Of a stretch of DNA of 64,000 nucleotides, positions 10,215 through 26,134 are shown piece by piece; the stretch's first letter is position 1, and each line of letters begins with the position of its first letter. The notes beneath the pieces were generated by a model. It searched no databases and had not been told where the DNA came from. It saw only the letters and a list, made by a program, of their open reading frames with translations. The position numbers and the translations under genes are program-made. The stretch is from Nansenia antarctica (lineage: Eukaryota; Chordata; Actinopteri; Argentiniformes; Microstomatidae): the NCBI GenBank assembly GCA_963989245.1, contig OZ022354.1, positions 579,001-643,000 on the forward strand, read 5' to 3'.

Positions 10215-13200
10215 AGAGTGACATCACAGTAGTAGTGACATCATAGTAGACAGAAGGAGAGTGACATCACAGTAGACAGTAGGAGAGTGACATCACAGTA
10301 GTAGTGACAGCATAGTAGACAGAAGGAGAGTGACATCACATTAGACAGAAGGAGAGTAAAATCACAGTAGACAGAAGGTGAGTGACATCACAGTAGACAG
10401 AAGGAAAGTGACATCACAGTAGACAGAAGGAGAGTGACATCACAGTAGTAATGACATCACAGTAGTAGTGACATCACAGTAGCAGCAGACAGAAGGAGAA
10501 TGACATCACAGTAGACAGAAGGAGAGTGACATCACAGTAGCAGCAGACAGAAGGAGAGTGACATCACAGTAGACAGAAGGAGAGTGACATCACAGTAGAC
10601 AGTAGGAGAGTGACATCACAGTAGTAGTGACATCACAGTAGACAGTAGGAGAGTGACATCACAGTAGACAGTAGGAGAGTGACATCACAGTAGTAATGAC
10701 ATCACAGTAGACAGTAGGAGAGTGACATCACAGTAGACAGTAGGAGAGTGACATCACAGTAGTAATGACATCACAGTAGACAGTAGGAGAGTGACATCAC
10801 AGTAGACAGAAGGAGAGTGACATCACAGTAGACAGAAGGAGAGTGACATCACAGTAGACAGTAGGAGAGTGACATCACAGTAGTAGTGACATCATAGTAG
10901 ACAGAAGGAGAGTGACATCACAGTAGACAGTAGGAGAGTGACATCACAGTAGTAGTGACAGCATAGTAGACAGAAGGAGAGTGACATCACAGTAGACAGA
11001 AGGAGAGTAAAATCACAGTAGACAGAAGGTGAGTGACATCACAGTAGACAGAAGGAAAGTGACATCACAGTAGACAGAAGGAGAGTGACATCACAGTAGT
11101 AATGACATCACAGTAGTAGTGACATCACAGTAGCAGCAGACAGAAGGAGAATGACATCACAGTAGACAGAAGGAGAGTGACATCACAGTAGCAGCAGACA
11201 GAAGGAGAGTGACATCACAGTAGACAGAAGGAGAGTGACATCACAGTAGACAGTAGGCGAGTGACATCACAGTAGTAGTGACATCACAGTAGACAGTAGG
11301 AGAGTGACATCACAGTAGTAGTGACATCATAGTAGACAGAAGGAGAGTGACATCACAGTAGACAGTAGGAGAGTGACATCACAGTAGACAGTAGGAGAGT
11401 GACATCACAGTAGTAATGACATCACAGTAAACAGAAGGAGAGTGACATCACAGTAGTAATGACATCACAGTAGTAGTGACATCACAGTGGCAGCAGACAG
11501 AAGGAGAGTGACATCTCAGTAGACAGCAGGAGAGTGACATCACAGTAGACAGTAGGAGAGTGACATCACAGTAGTAATGACATCACAGTAGACAGAAGGA
11601 GAGTGACATCACAGTAGTAATGACATCACAGTAGTAGTGACATCACAGTGGCAGCAGACAGAAGGAGAGTGACATCACAGTAGACAGTAGGAGAGTGACA
11701 TCACAGTAGTAATGACATCACAGTAGACAGTAGGAGAGTGACATCACAGTAGACAGAAGGAGAGTGACATCACAGTAGACAGAAGGAGAGTGACATCACA
11801 GTAGACAGTATGAGAGTGACATCACAGTAGTAGTGACATCATAGTAGACAGAAGGAGAGTGACATCACAGTAGACAGTAGGAGAGTGACATCACAGTAGT
11901 AGTGACATCACAGTAGACAGTAGGAGAGTGACATCACAGTAGACAGAAGGAGAGTGACATCACAGTAGACAGAAGGAGAGTGACATCACAGTAGACAGTA
12001 TGAGAGTGACATCACAGTAGTCGTGACATCATAGTAGACAGAAGGAGAGTGACATCACAGTAGACAGAAGGAGAGTGACATCACAGTAGACAGAAGGAGA
12101 GTGACATCACAGTAGACAGTAGGAGAGTGACATCACAGTAGTAGTGACATCACAGTAGACAGTAGGAGAGTGACATCACAGTAGACAGTAGGAGAGTGAC
12201 ATCACAGTAGTAATGACATCACAGTAGTAGTGACATCACAGTGGCAGCAGACAGAAGGAGAGTGACATCACAGTAGACAGTAGGAGAGTGACATCACAGT
12301 AGTAGTGACATCACAGTAGACAGTAGGAGAGTGACATCACAGTAGACAGTAGGAGAGTGACATCACAGTAGTAGTGACATCATAGTAGACAGTAGGAGAG
12401 TGACATCACAGTAGACAGAAGGAGAGTGACATCACAGTAGACAGAAGGAGAGTGACATCACAGTAGACAGTAGGAGAGTGACATCACAGTAGTAGTGACA
12501 TCATAGTAGACAGAAGGAGAGTGACATCACAGTAGACAGTAGGAGAGTGACATCACAGTAGTAATGACATCACAGTAGACAGTAGGAGAGTGACATCACA
12601 GTAGTAATGACATCACAGTAGACAGAAGGAGAGTGACATCACAGTAGTAATGACATCACAGTAGTAGTGACATCACAGTGGCAGCAGACAGAAGGAGAGT
12701 GACATCACAGTAGACAGAAAGAGAGTGACATCACAGTAGACAGTAGGAGAGTGACATCACAGTAGTAGTGACATCACAGTAGACAGTAGGAGAGTGACAT
12801 CACAGTAGACAGTAGGAGAGTGACATCACAGTAGTAATGACATCACAGTAGACAGTAGGAGAGTGACATCACAGTAGTTATGAAATCACAGTAGACAGAA
12901 GGAGAGTAAAATCACAGTAGACAGAAGGTGAGTGACATCTCAGTAGACAGAAGGAAAGTGACATCACAGTAGACAGAAGGAGAGTGACATCACAGTAGTA
13001 ATGACATCACAGTAGTAGTGACATCACAGTAGCAGCAGACAGAAGGAGAATGACATCACAGTAGACAGAAGGAGAGTGACATCACAGTAGCAGCAGACAG
13101 AAGGAGAGTGACATCACAGTAGACAGAAGGAGAGTGACATCACAGTAGACAGTAGGAGAGTGACATCACAGTAGTAGTGACATCACAGTAGACAGTAGGA

Positions 13201-16200
13201 GAGTGACATCACAGTAGACAGTAGGAGAGTGACATCACAGTAGTAATGACATCACAGTAGACAGTAGGAGAGTGACATCACAGTAGACAGAAGGAAAGTG
13301 ACATCACAGTAGACAGAAGGAGAGTGACATCACAGTAGTAATGACATCACAGTAGTAGTGACATCACAGTAGCAGCAGACAGAAGGAGAATGACATCACA
13401 GTAGACAGAAGGAGAGTGACATCACAGTAGTAATGACATCACAGTAGACAGTAGGAGAGTGACATCACAGTAGTAATGACATCACAGTAGACAGAAGGAG
13501 AGTGACATCACAGTAGTAATGACATCACAGTAGTAGTGACATCACAGTGGCAGCAGACATAAGGAGAGTGACATCACAGTAGACAGAAAGAGAGTGACAT
13601 CACAGTAGACAGTAGGAGAGTGACATCACAGTAGTAGTGACATCACAGTAGACAGTAGGAGAGTGACATCACAGTAGACAGTAGGAGAGTGACATCACAG
13701 TAGTTATGAAATCACAGTAGACAGAAGGAGAGTGACATCACAGTAGTAATGACATCACAGTAGTAGTGACATCACAGTGGCAGCAGACAGAAGTAGAGTG
13801 ACATCACAGTAGACAGTAGGAGAGTGACATCACAGTAGTAGTGACAGCATAGTAGACAGAAGGAGAGTGACATCACATTAGACAGAAGGAGAGTAAAATC
13901 ACAGTAGACAGAAGGTGAGTGACATCACAGTAGACAGAAGGAAAGTGACATCACAGTAGACAGAAGGAGAGTGACATCACAGTAGTAATGACATCACAGT
14001 AGTAGTGACATCACAGTAGCAGCAGACAGAAGGAGAATGACATCACAGTAGACAGAAGGAGAGTGACATCACAGTAGCAGCAGACAGAAGGAGAGTGACA
14101 TCACAGTAGACAGAAGGAGAGTGACATCACAGTAGACAGTAGGAGAGTGACATCACAGTAGTAGTGACATCACAGTAGACAGTAGGAGAGTGACATCACA
14201 GTAGACAGTAGGAGAGTGACATCACAGTAGTAATGACATCACAGTAGACAGTAGGAGAGTGACATCACAGTAGACAGAAGGAGAGTGACATCACAGTAGA
14301 CAGAAGGAGAGTGACATCACAGTAGACAGTAGGAGAGTGACATCACAGTAGTAGTGACATCATAGTAGACAGAAGGAGAGTGACATCACAGTAGACAGTA
14401 GGAGAGTGACATCACAGTAGACAGTAGGAGAGTGACATCACAGTAGTAGTGACATCATAGTAGACAGAAGGAGAGTGACATCACATTAGACAGTAGGATA
14501 GTGACATCACAGTAGTAGTGACATCACAGTAGACAGTAGGAGAGTGACATCACAGTAGTAATGACATCACAGTAGACAGTAGGAGAGTGACATCACAGTA
14601 GTAATGACATCACAGTAGACAGAAGGAGAGTGACATCACAGTAGCAGCAGACAGAAGGAGAATGACATCACAGTAGACAGAAGGAGAGTGACATCACAGT
14701 AGTAATGACATCACAGTAGTAGTGACATCACAGAGGCAGCAGACAGAAGGAGAGTGACATCACAGTAGACAGTAGGAGAGTGACATCACAGTAGTAGTGA
14801 CATCATAGTAGACAGAAGGAGAGTGACATCACAGTAGACAGTAGGAGAGTGACATCACAGTAGAAGGGACATCACAGTAGACAGAAGGAGAGTGACATCA
14901 CAGTAGACAGTAGGAGAGTGACATCACAGTAGTAGTGACATCATAGTAGACAGAAGGAGAGTGACATCACAGTAGACAGTAGGAGAGTGACATCACAGTA
15001 GTAGTGACAGCATAGTAGACAGAAGGAGAGTGACATCACAGTAGACAGAAGGAGAGTAAAATCACAGTAGACAGAAGGTGAGTGACATCACAGTAGACAG
15101 AAGGAAAGTGACATCACAGTAGACAGAAGGAGAGTGACATCACAGTAGTAATGACATCACAGTAGTAGTGACATCACAGTAGCAGCAGACAGAAGGAGAA
15201 TGACATCACAGTAGACAGAAGGAGAGTGACATCACAGTAGCAGCAGACAGAAGGAGAGTGACATCACAGTAGACAGAAGGAGAGTGACATCACAGTAGAC
15301 AGTAGGAGAGTGACATCACAGTAGTAGTGACATCACAGTAGACAGTAGGAGAGTGACATCACAGTAGTAGTGACATCATAGTAGACAGAAGGAGAGTGAC
15401 ATCACAGTAGACAGTAGGAGAGTGACATCACAGTAGACAGTAGGAGAGTGACATCACAGTAGTAATGACATCACAGTAAACAGAAGGAGAGTGACATCAC
15501 AGTAGTAATGACATCACAGTAGTAGTGACATCACAGTGGCAGCAGACAGAAGGAGAGTGACATCTCAGTAGACAGCAGGAGAGTGACATCACAGTAGACA
15601 GTAGGAGAGTGACATCACAGTAGTAATGACATCACAGTAGACAGAAGGAGAGTGACATCACAGTAGTAATGACATCACAGTAGTAGTGACATCACAGTGG
15701 CAGCAGACAGAAGGAGAGTGACATCACAGTAGACAGTAGGAGAGTGACATCACAGTAGTAATGACATCACAGTAGACAGTAGGAGAGTGACATCACAGTA
15801 GACAGAAGGAGAGTGACATCACAGTAGACAGAAGGAGAGTGACATCACAGTAGACAGTATGAGAGTGACATCACAGTAGTAGTGACATCATAGTAGACAG
15901 AAGGAGAGTGACATCACAGTAGACAGTAGGAGAGTGACATCACAGTAGTAGTGACATCACAGTAGACAGTAGGAGAGTGACATCACAGTAGACAGAAGGA
16001 GAGTGACATCACAGTAGACAGAAGGAGAGTGACATCACAGTAGACAGTATGAGAGTGACATCACAGTAGTCGTGACATCATAGTAGACAGAAGGAGAGTG
16101 ACATCACAGTAGACAGAAGGAGAGTGACATCACAGTAGACAGAAGGAGAGTGACATCACAGTAGACAGTAGGAGAGTGACATCACAGTAGTAGTGACATC

Positions 16201-19200
16201 ACAGTAGACAGTAGGAGAGTGACATCACAGTAGACAGTAGGAGAGTGACATCACAGTAGTAATGACATCACAGTAGTAGTGACATCACAGTGGCAGCAGA
16301 CAGAAGGAGAGTGACATCACAGTAGACAGTAGGAGAGTGACATCACAGTAGTAGTGACATCACAGTAGACAGTAGGAGAGTGACATCACAGTAGACAGTA
16401 GGAGAGTGACATCACAGTAGTAGTGACATCATAGTAGACAGTAGGAGAGTGACATCACAGTAGACAGAAGGAGAGTGACATCACAGTAGACAGAAGGAGA
16501 GTGACATCACAGTAGACAGTAGGAGAGTGACATCACAGTAGTAGTGACATCACAGTAGACAGTAGGAGAGTGACATCACAGTAGACAGTAGGAGAGTGAC
16601 ATCACAGTAGTAATAACATCACAGTAGACAGTAGGAGAGTGACATCACAGTAGTTATGAAATCACAGTAGACAGAAGGAGAGTGACATCACAGTAGTAAT
16701 GACATCACAGTAGTAGTGACATCACAGTGGCAGCAGACAGAAGTAGAGTGACATCACAGTAGACAGTAGGAGAGTGACATCACAGTAGTAGTGACAGCAT
16801 AGTAGACAGAAGGAGAGTGACATCACATTAGACAGAAGGAGAGTAAAATCACAGTAGACAGAAGGTGAGTGACATCACAGTAGACAGAAGGAAAGTGACA
16901 TCACAGTAGACAGAAGGAGAGTGACATCACAGTAGTAATGACATCACAGTAGTAGTGACATCACAGTAGCAGCAGACAGAAGGAGAATGACATCACAGTA
17001 GACAGAAGGAGAGTGACATCACAGTAGCAGCAGACAGAAGGAGAGTGACATCACAGTAGACAGAAGGAGAGTGACATCACAGTAGACAGTAGGAGAGTGA
17101 CATCACAGTAGTAGTGACATCACAGTAGACAGTAGGAGAGTGACATCACAGTAGACAGTAGGAGAGTGACATCACAGTAGTAATGACATCACAGTAGACA
17201 GTAGGAGAGTGACATCACAGTAGACAGAAGGAGAGTGACATCACAGTAGACAGAAGGAGAGTGACATCACAGTAGACAGTAGGAGAGTGACATCACAGTA
17301 GTAGTGACATCATAGTAGACAGAAGGAGAGTGACATCACAGTAGACAGTAGGAGAGTGACATCACAGTAGACAGTAGGAGAGTGACATCACAGTAGTAGT
17401 GACATCATAGTAGACAGAAGGAGAGTGACATCACATTAGACAGTAGGATAGTGACATCACAGTAGTAGTGACATCACAGTAGACAGTAGGAGAGTGACAT
17501 CACAGTAGTAATGACATCACAGTAGACAGTAGGAGAGTGACATCACAGTAGTAATGACATCACAGTAGACAGAAGGAGAGTGACATCACAGTAGCAGCAG
17601 ACAGAAGGAGAATGACATCACAGTAGACAGAAGGAGAGTGACATCACAGTAGTAATGACATCACAGTAGTAGTGACATCACAGAGGCAGCAGACAGAAGG
17701 AGAGTGACATCACAGTAGACAGTAGGAGAGTGACATCACAGTAGTAGTGACATCATAGTAGACAGAAGGAGAGTGACATCACAGTAGACAGTAGGAGAGT
17801 GACATCACAGTAGTAGTGACAGCATAGTAGACAGAAGGAGAGTGACATCACAGTAGACAGAAGGAGAGTAAAATCACAGTAGACAGAAGGTGAGTGACAT
17901 CACAGTAGACAGAAGGAAAGTGACATCACAGTAGACAGAAGGAGAGTGACATCACAGTAGTAATGACATCACAGTAGTAGTGACATCACAGTAGCAGCAG
18001 ACAGAAGGAGAATGACATCACAGTAGACAGAAGGAGAGTGACATCACAGTAGCAGCAGACAGAAGGAGAGTGACATCACAGTAGACAGAAGGAGAGTGAC
18101 ATCACAGTAGACAGTAGGCGAGTGACATCACAGTAGTAGTGACATCACAGTAGACAGTAGGAGAGTGACATCACAGTAGTAGTGACATCATAGTAGACAG
18201 AAGGAGAGTGACATCACAGTAGACAGTAGGAGAGTGACATCACAGTAGACAGTAGGAGAGTGACATCACAGTAGTAATGACATCACAGTAAACAGAAGGA
18301 GAGTGACATCACAGTAGTAATGACATCACAGTAGTAGTGACATCACAGTGGCAGCAGACAGAAGGAGAGTGACATCTCAGTAGACAGCAGGAGAGTGACA
18401 TCACAGTAGACAGTAGGAGAGTGACATCACAGTAGTAATGACATCACAGTAGACAGAAGGAGAGTGACATCACAGTAGTAATGACATCACAGTAGTAGTG
18501 ACATCACAGTGGCAGCAGACAGAAGGAGAGTGACATCACAGTAGACAGTAGGAGAGTGACATCACAGTAGTAATGACATCACAGTAGACAGTAGGAGAGT
18601 GACATCACAGTAGACAGAAGGAGAGTGACATCACAGTAGACAGAAGGAGAGTGACATCACAGTAGACAGTATGAGAGTGACATCACAGTAGTAGTGACAT
18701 CATAGTAGACAGAAGGAGAGTGACATCACAGTAGACAGTAGGAGAGTGACATCACAGTAGTAGTGACATCACAGTAGACAGTAGGAGAGTGACATCACAG
18801 TAGACAGAAGGAGAGTGACATCACAGTAGACAGAAGGAGAGTGACATCACAGTAGACAGTATGAGAGTGACATCACAGTAGTCGTGACATCATAGTAGAC
18901 AGAAGGAGAGTGACATCACAGTAGACAGAAGGAGAGTGACATCACAGTAGACAGAAGGAGAGTGACATCACAGTAGACAGTAGGAGAGTGACATCACAGT
19001 AGTAGTGACATCACAGTAGACAGTAGGAGAGTGACATCACAGTAGACAGTAGGAGAGTGACATCACAGTAGTAATGACATCACAGTAGTAGTGACATCAC
19101 AGTGGCAGCAGACAGAAGGAGAGTGACATCACAGTAGACAGTAGGAGAGTGACATCACAGTAGTAGTGACATCACAGTAGACAGTAGGAGAGTGACATCA

Positions 19201-22200
19201 CAGTAGACAGTAGGAGAGTGACATCACAGTAGTAGTGACATCATAGTAGACAGTAGGAGAGTGACATCACAGTAGACAGAAGGAGAGTGACATCACAGTA
19301 GACAGAAGGAGAGTGACATCACAGTAGACAGTAGGAGAGTGACATCACAGTAGTAGTGACATCATAGTAGACAGAAGGAGAGTGACATCACAGTAGACAG
19401 TAGGAGAGTGACATCACAGTAGTAATGACATCACAGTAGACAGTAGGAGAGTGACATCACAGTAGTAATGACATCACAGTAGACAGAAGGAGAGTGACAT
19501 CACAGTAGTAATGACATCACAGTAGTAGTGACATCACAGTGGCAGCAGACAGAAGGAGAGTGACATCACAGTAGACAGAAAGAGAGTGACATCACAGTAG
19601 ACAGTAGGAGAGTGACATCACAGTAGTAGTGACATCACAGTAGACAGTAGGAGAGTGACATCACAGTAGACAGTAGGAGAGTGACATCACAGTAGTAATG
19701 ACATCACAGTAGACAGTAGGAGAGTGACATCACAGTAGTTATGAAATCACAGTAGACAGAAGGAGAGTGACATCACAGTAGTAATGACATCACAGTAGTA
19801 GTGACATCACAGTGGCAGCAGACAGAAGTAGAGTGACATCACAGTAGACAGTAGGAGAGTGACATCACAGTAGTAGTGACATCATAGTAGACAGAAGGAG
19901 AGTGACATCACAGTAGACAGTAGGAGAGTGACATCACAGTAGTAGTGACAGCATAGTAGACAGAAGGAGAGTGACATCACAGTAGACAGAAGGAGAGTAA
20001 AATCACAGTAGACAGAAGGTGAGTGACATCACAGTAGACAGAAGGAAAGTGACATCACAGTAGACAGAAGGAGAGTGACATCACAGTAGTAATGACATCA
20101 CAGTAGTAGTGACATCACAGTAGCAGCAGACAGAAGGAGAATGACATCACAGTAGACAGAAGGAGAGTGACATCACAGTAGCAGCAGACAGAAGGAGAGT
20201 GACATCACAGTAGACAGAAGGAGAGTGACATCACAGTAGACAGTAGGAGAGTGACATCACAGTAGTAGTGACATCACAGTAGACAGTAGGAGAGTGACAT
20301 CACAGTAGACAGTAGGAGAGTGACATCACAGTAGTAATGACATCACAGTAGACAGTAGGAGAGTGACATCACAGTAGACAGAAGGAGAGTGACATCACAG
20401 TAGACAGAAGGAGAGTGACATCACAGTAGCAGCAGACAGAAGGAGAGTGACATCACAGTAGACAGAAGGAGAGTGACATCACAGTAGACAGTAGGAGAGT
20501 GACATCACAGTAGTAGTGACATCACAGTAGACAGTAGGAGAGTGACATCACAGTAGACAGTAGGAGAGTGACATCACAGTAGTAATGACATCACAGTAGA
20601 CAGTAGGAGAGTGACATCACAGTAGACAGAAGGAGAGTGACATCACAGTAGACAGAAGGAGAGTGACATCACAGTAGACAGTAGGAGAGTGACATCACAG
20701 TAGTAGTGACATCATAGTAGACAGAAGGAGAGTGACATCACAGTAGACAGTAGGAGAGTGACATCACAGTAGTTATGAAATCACAGTAGACAGAAGGAGA
20801 GTGACATCACAGTAGTAATGACATCACAGTAGTAGTGACATCACAGTGGCAGCAGACAGAAGTAGAGTGACATCACAGTAGACAGTAGGAGAGTGACATC
20901 ACAGTAGTAGTGACAGCATAGTAGACAGAAGGAGAGTGACATCACATTAGACAGAAGGAGAGTAAAATCACAGTAGACAGAAGGTGAGTGACATCACAGT
21001 AGACAGAAGGAAAGTGACATCACAGTAGACAGAAGGAGAGTGACATCACAGTAGTAATGACATCACAGTAGTAGTGACATCACAGTAGCAGCAGACAGAA
21101 GGAGAATGACATCACAGTAGACAGAAGGAGAGTGACATCACAGTAGCAGCAGACAGAAGGAGAGTGACATCACAGTAGACAGAAGGAGAGTGACATCACA
21201 GTAGACAGTAGGAGAGTGACATCACAGTAGTAGTGACATCACAGTAGACAGTAGGAGAGTGACATCACAGTAGACAGTAGGAGAGTGACATCACAGTAGT
21301 AATGACATCACAGTAGACAGTAGGAGAGTGACATCACAGTAGACAGAAGGAGAGTGACATCACAGTAGACAGAAGGAGAGTGACATCACAGTAGACAGTA
21401 GGAGAGTGACATCACAGTAGTAGTGACATCATAGTAGACAGAAGGAGAGTGACATCACAGTAGACAGTAGGAGAGTGACATCACAGTAGACAGTAGGAGA
21501 GTGACATCACAGTAGTAGTGACATCATAGTAGACAGAAGGAGAGTGACATCACATTAGACAGTAGGATAGTGACATCACAGTAGTAGTGACATCACAGTA
21601 GACAGTAGGAGAGTGACATCACAGTAGTAATGACATCACAGTAGACAGTAGGAGAGTGACATCACAGTAGTAATGACATCACAGTAGACAGAAGGAGAGT
21701 GACATCACAGTAGCAGCAGACAGAAGGAGAATGACATCACAGTAGACAGAAGGAGAGTGACATCACAGTAGTAATGACATCACAGTAGTAGTGACATCAC
21801 AGAGGCAGCAGACAGAAGGAGAGTGACATCACAGTAGACAGTAGGAGAGTGACATCACAGTAGTAGTGACATCATAGTAGACAGAAGGAGAGTGACATCA
21901 CAGTAGACAGTAGGAGAGTGACATCACAGTAGAAGGGACATCACAGTAGACAGAAGGAGAGTGACATCACAGTAGACAGTAGGAGAGTGACATCACAGTA
22001 GTAGTGACATCATAGTAGACAGAAGGAGAGTGACATCACAGTAGACAGTAGGAGAGTGACATCACAGTAGTAGTGACAGCATAGTAGACAGAAGGAGAGT
22101 GACATCACAGTAGACAGAAGGAGAGTAAAATCACAGTAGACAGAAGGTGAGTGACATCACAGTAGACAGAAGGAAAGTGACATCACAGTAGACAGAAGGA

Positions 22201-25200
22201 GAGTGACATCACAGTAGTAATGACATCACAGTAGTAGTGACATCACAGTAGCAGCAGACAGAAGGAGAATGACATCACAGTAGACAGAAGGAGAGTGACA
22301 TCACAGTAGCAGCAGACAGAAGGAGAGTGACATCACAGTAGACAGAAGGAGAGTGACATCACAGTAGACAGTAGGCGAGTGACATCACAGTAGTAGTGAC
22401 ATCACAGTAGACAGTAGGAGAGTGACATCACAGTAGTAGTGACATCATAGTAGACAGAAGGAGAGTGACATCACAGTAGACAGTAGGAGAGTGACATCAC
22501 AGTAGACAGTAGGAGAGTGACATCACAGTAGTAATGACATCACAGTAAACAGAAGGAGAGTGACATCACAGTAGTAATGACATCACAGTAGTAGTGACAT
22601 CACAGTGGCAGCAGACAGAAGGAGAGTGACATCTCAGTAGACAAGCAGGAGAGTGACATCACAGTAGACAGTAGGAGAGTGACATCACAGTAGTAATGAC
22701 ATCACAGTAGACAGAAGGAGAGTGACATCACAGTAGTAATGACATCACAGTAGTAGTGACATCACAGTGGCAGCAGACAGAAGGAGAGTGACATCACAGT
22801 AGACAGTAGGAGAGTGACATCACAGTAGTAATGACATCACAGTAGACAGTAGGAGAGTGACATCACAGTAGACAGAAGGAGAGTGACATCACAGTAGACA
22901 GAAGGAGAGTGACATCACAGTAGACAGTATGAGAGTGACATCACAGTAGTAGTGACATCATAGTAGACAGAAGGAGAGTGACATCACAGTAGACAGTAGG
23001 AGAGTGACATCACAGTAGTAGTGACATCACAGTAGACAGTAGGAGAGTGACATCACAGTAGACAGAAGGAGAGTGACATCACAGTAGACAGAAGGAGAGT
23101 GACATCACAGTAGACAGTATGAGAGTGACATCACAGTAGTCGTGACATCATAGTAGACAGAAGGAGAGTGACATCACAGTAGACAGAAGGAGAGTGACAT
23201 CACAGTAGACAGAAGGAGAGTGACATCACAGTAGACAGTAGGAGAGTGACATCACAGTAGTAGTGACATCACAGTAGACAGTAGGAGAGTGACATCACAG
23301 TAGACAGTAGGAGAGTGACATCACAGTAGTAATGACATCACAGTAGTAGTGACATCACAGTGGCAGCAGACAGAAGGAGAGTGACATCACAGTAGACAGT
23401 AGGAGAGTGACATCACAGTAGTAGTGACATCACAGTAGACAGTAGGAGAGTGACATCACAGTAGACAGTAGGAGAGTGACATCACAGTAGTAGTGACATC
23501 ATAGTAGACAGTAGGAGAGTGACATCACAGTAGACAGAAGGAGAGTGACATCACAGTAGACAGAAGGAGAGTGACATCACAGTAGACAGTAGGAGAGTGA
23601 CATCACAGTAGTAGTGACATCATAGTAGACAGAAGGAGAGTGACATCACAGTAGACAGTAGGAGAGTGACATCACAGTAGTAATGACATCACAGTAGACA
23701 GTAGGAGAGTGACATCACAGTAGTAATGACATCACAGTAGACAGAAGGAGAGTGACATCACAGTAGTAATGACATCACAGTAGTAGTGACATCACAGTGG
23801 CAGCAGACAGAAGGAGAGTGACATCACAGTAGACAGAAAGAGAGTGACATCACAGTAGACAGTAGGAGAGTGACATCACAGTAGTAGTGACATCACAGTA
23901 GACAGTAGGAGAGTGACATCACAGTAGACAGTAGGAGAGTGACATCACAGTAGTAATGACATCACAGTAGACAGTAGGAGAGTGACATCACAGTAGTAAT
24001 GACATCACAGTAGACAGAAGGAGAGTGACATCACAGTAGCAGCAGACAGAAGGAGAATGACATCACAGTAGACAGAAGGAGAGTGACATCACAGTAGTAA
24101 TGACATCACAGTAGTAGTGACATCACAGAGGCAGCAGACAGAAGGAGAGTGACATCACAGTAGACAGTAGGAGAGTGACATCACAGTAGTAGTGACATCA
24201 TAGTAGACAGAAGGAGAGTGACATCACAGTAGACAGTAGGAGAGTGACATCACAGTAGAAGGGACATCACAGTAGACAGAAGGAGAGTGACATCACAGTA
24301 GACAGTAGGAGAGTGACATCACAGTAGTAGTGACATCATAGTAGACAGAAGGAGAGTGACATCACAGTAGACAGTAGGAGAGTGACATCACAGTAGTAGT
24401 GACAGCATAGTAGACAGAAGGAGAGTGACATCACAGTAGACAGAAGGAGAGTAAAATCACAGTAGACAGAAGGTGAGTGACATCACAGTAGACAGAAGGA
24501 AAGTGACATCACAGTAGACAGAAGGAGAGTGACATCACAGTAGTAATGACATCACAGTAGTAGTGACATCACAGTAGCAGCAGACAGAAGGAGAATGACA
24601 TCACAGTAGACAGAAGGAGAGTGACATCACAGTAGCAGCAGACAGAAGGAGAGTGACATCACAGTAGACAGAAGGAGAGTGACATCACAGTAGACAGTAG
24701 GCGAGTGACATCACAGTAGTAGTGACATCACAGTAGACAGTAGGAGAGTGACATCACAGTAGACAGTAGGAGAGTGACATCACAGTAGTAATGACATCAC
24801 AGTAGACAGTAGGAGAGTGACATCACAGTAGTTATGAAATCACAGTAGACAGAAGGAGAGTGACATCACAGTAGTAATGACATCACAGTAGTAGTGACAT
24901 CACAGTGGCAGCAGACAGAAGTAGAGTGACATCACAGTAGACAGTAGGAGAGTGACATCACAGTAGTAGTGACATCATAGTAGACAGAAGGAGAGTGACA
25001 TCACAGTAGACAGTAGGAGAGTGACATCACAGTAGTAGTGACAGCATAGTAGACAGAAGGAGAGTGACATCACAGTAGACAGAAGGAGAGTAAAATCACA
25101 GTAGACAGAAGGTGAGTGACATCACAGTAGACAGAAGGAAAGTGACATCACAGTAGACAGAAGGAGAGTGACATCACAGTAGTAATGACATCACAGTAGT

Positions 25201-26134
25201 AGTGACATCACAGTAGCAGCAGACAGAAGGAGAATGACATCACAGTAGACAGAAGGAGAGTGACATCACAGTAGCAGCAGACAGAAGGAGAGTGACATCG
25301 CAGTAGACAGAAGGAGAGTGACATCACAGTAGACAGTAGGAGAGTGACATCACAGTAGTAGTGACATCACAGTAGACAGTAGGAGAGTGACATCACAGTA
25401 GACAGTAGGAGAGTGACATCACAGTAGTAATGACATCACAGTAGACAGTAGGAGAGTGACATCACAGTAGACAGAAGGAGAGTGACATCACAGTAGACAG
25501 AAGGAGAGTGACATCACAGTAGACAGTAGGAGAGTGACATCACAGTAGTAGTGACATCATAGTAGACAGAAGGAGAGTGACATCACAGTAGACAGTAGGA
25601 GAATGACATCACAGTAGTAGTGACATCATAGTAGACAGAAGGAGAGTGACATCACAGTAGACAGAAGGAGAGTGACATCACAGTAGACAGTAGGAGAGCG
25701 ACATCACAGTAGTAGTGACATCACAGTAGACAGAAGGAGAGTGACATCACAGTAGTAGTGACATCATAGTAGACAGAAGGAGAGTGACATCACAGTAGAC
25801 AGAAGGAGAGTGACATCACAGTAGACAGTAGGAGAGTGACATCACAGTAGTAGTGACATCATAGTAGACAGAAGGAGAGTGACATCACATTAGACAGTAG
25901 GATAGTGACATCACAGTAGTAGTGACATCACAGTAGACAGTAGGAGAGTGACATCACAGTAGTAATGACATCACAGTAGACAGTAGGAGAGTGACATCAC
26001 AGTAGTAATGACATCACAGTAGACAGAAGGAGAGTGACATCACAGTAGCAGCAGACAGAAGGAGAATGACATCACAGTAGACAGAAGGAGAGTGACATCA
26101 CAGTAGTAATGACATCACAGTAGTAGTGACATCA
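10215..26134. repeat. Satellite with irregular HORs of about 2.8 to 4.3 kb
   Basis: Related HOR copies carry three linked rare variants: a GTAAACAG tail, a TATGAGAG tail and a TCGTGAC junction. The TCGTGAC junction is at 9149, 12021, 16070, 18882 and 23140. The transposon target octamer followed by GTAAACAG is at 8541, 11410, 15459, 18271 and 22528, giving intervals of 2869, 4049, 2812 and 4257 bp. The longer intervals contain an extra segment of the type that dominates 26-46 kb, with CATTAGACAGTAGGATAG and CAGAGGCAGCAG monomers. Two HOR families are therefore interleaved here. GTAAAATCACAG landmarks occur about every 0.6-2.3 kb. Confidence 0.85.
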